A DNA stretch of 5,758 nucleotides from Fusobacteriaceae bacterium (GTDB lineage Bacteria; Fusobacteriota; Fusobacteriia; Fusobacteriales; Fusobacteriaceae): NCBI GenBank assembly GCA_030625925.1, contig DAOUPY010000116.1, positions 1 to 5,758 of the forward strand. Direction: 5' to 3'. Below the pieces are notes generated by a model. That model was not told the origin of the DNA. It worked only from the letters and a program-made list of their open reading frames with translations, and did no database searches. This document shows, piece by piece, positions 5,501 through 5,758 of this stretch. Both the position numbers and the translations under genes were made by a program. The number at the start of each line of letters is the position of its first letter. Positions within the stretch are counted from its first letter, which is position 1.

Positions 5501-5758
5501 GTGGGGATTAAAAGACATAATACTAAAAAAAGAATGAGTCATGCAGTGATTCATAATAATGTAGCTTATTTATGCGGACAGGTTCCTAAAGATGAAACTA
5601 AGGGAATGGCAGAACAAACAAAAACAACTTTAGAAAAAGTAGATCAGCTTTTGGCTGAGATTGGAAGTCATAAGAGCAAGATTCTTTCGGCTACAGTTTA
5701 TATTAAAGATATGGACCAATTCAAAGATATGAATGAAGTCTGGGACAGCTGGGTGGAG
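5501..5758 (+). CDS. RidA (YjgF/YER057c/UK114) family protein, N-terminal part (partial)
   Basis: From a GTG at 5501, 86 codons stay open to the right edge. GAGGAG (5487-5492) is 8 bases upstream, and the only nearby alternative GTG (5493) meets a stop at once. The translation begins VGIKRHNTKKRMSHAVIHNN and contains VAYLCGQVPKDE (residues 21-32), a helical region KTTLEKVDQLLAEIGSHKSK (43-62) and the strand ILSATVYIKDM (63-73). This pattern fits the RidA subgroup beginning with a short RMS-x-A-V motif. The family is usually about 115-130 residues, so roughly a quarter is missing. That part should include the catalytic arginine, so activity cannot be judged. RidA proteins hydrolyse reactive 2-imino/enamine intermediates made from amino acids. 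Next to an amino-acid dehydrogenase, it probably deals with the imine product. Confidence 0.87.
   Translation, partial: MGIKRHNTKKRMSHAVIHNNVAYLCGQVPKDETKGMAEQTKTTLEKVDQLLAEIGSHKSKILSATVYIKDMDQFKDMNEVWDSWVE

Noticed and set aside
5345..5554. Minus-strand frame of 69 codons across the symporter end and RidA start
   Set aside because: It overlaps two supported plus-strand genes and has no recognisable features.

Overview
The window is an AT-rich bacterial segment with strong AGGAGG-type ribosome binding sites and tightly packed genes. Anaerobic, low-GC style Fe-S proteins and codon use (AGA/AGG Arg, TTA Leu, many AAA/ATA codons) suggest a Fusobacteriota or Clostridia-like anaerobe. This assignment is an inference; there is no rRNA or marker gene to prove it.

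Layout. (1) Bases 1-282, minus strand: the N-terminal 94 codons of a divergent winged-helix regulator with a GTG start, running off the left edge. (2) Bases 283-576: a 294-base, very AT-rich divergent control region. It holds a good minus-strand promoter for the regulator, a weaker plus-strand promoter for the operon, a 12-base direct repeat, a perfect 12-bp inverted repeat, a second palindrome overlapping it, and a weaker hairpin. (3) Bases 577-3934: five tightly spaced plus-strand genes for a multi-subunit flavin/iron-sulfur amine or amino-acid dehydrogenase: a small [2Fe-2S] ferredoxin-like subunit, an FAD/NAD(P)-binding oxidoreductase, a polycysteine [4Fe-4S] ferredoxin subunit, a BFD-like [2Fe-2S] subunit, and a DAO-family FAD dehydrogenase. 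(4) Bases 3995-5413: a sodium:solute symporter (SSS family), probably the substrate importer. (5) Bases 5501-5758: the first 86 codons of a RidA (YjgF) family protein with a GTG start, cut by the right edge.

How the genes fit together. The symporter brings in an amino acid or related amine. The DAO-type subunit takes electrons from its C-N bond onto FAD. The BFD, [4Fe-4S] and [2Fe-2S] subunits carry them to the FAD/NAD(P) subunit, which most likely reduces NAD(P)+. RidA would hydrolyse a reactive imine/enamine product, and the divergent regulator would sense the substrate. The set of families is that of HcnABC, opine oxidases, D-hydroxyproline dehydrogenase and above all the four-subunit dye-linked L-proline dehydrogenase of Thermococcales. 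Here the usual large alpha chain is split and a separate polyferredoxin is present. The substrate cannot be read from the sequence.

The most unexpected non-coding signals are two back-to-back perfect hairpins inside the symporter gene (4328-4374) and the nested palindromes and direct repeats in the divergent control region. No tRNA, rRNA, CRISPR array, insertion sequence or convincing intrinsic terminator was seen.
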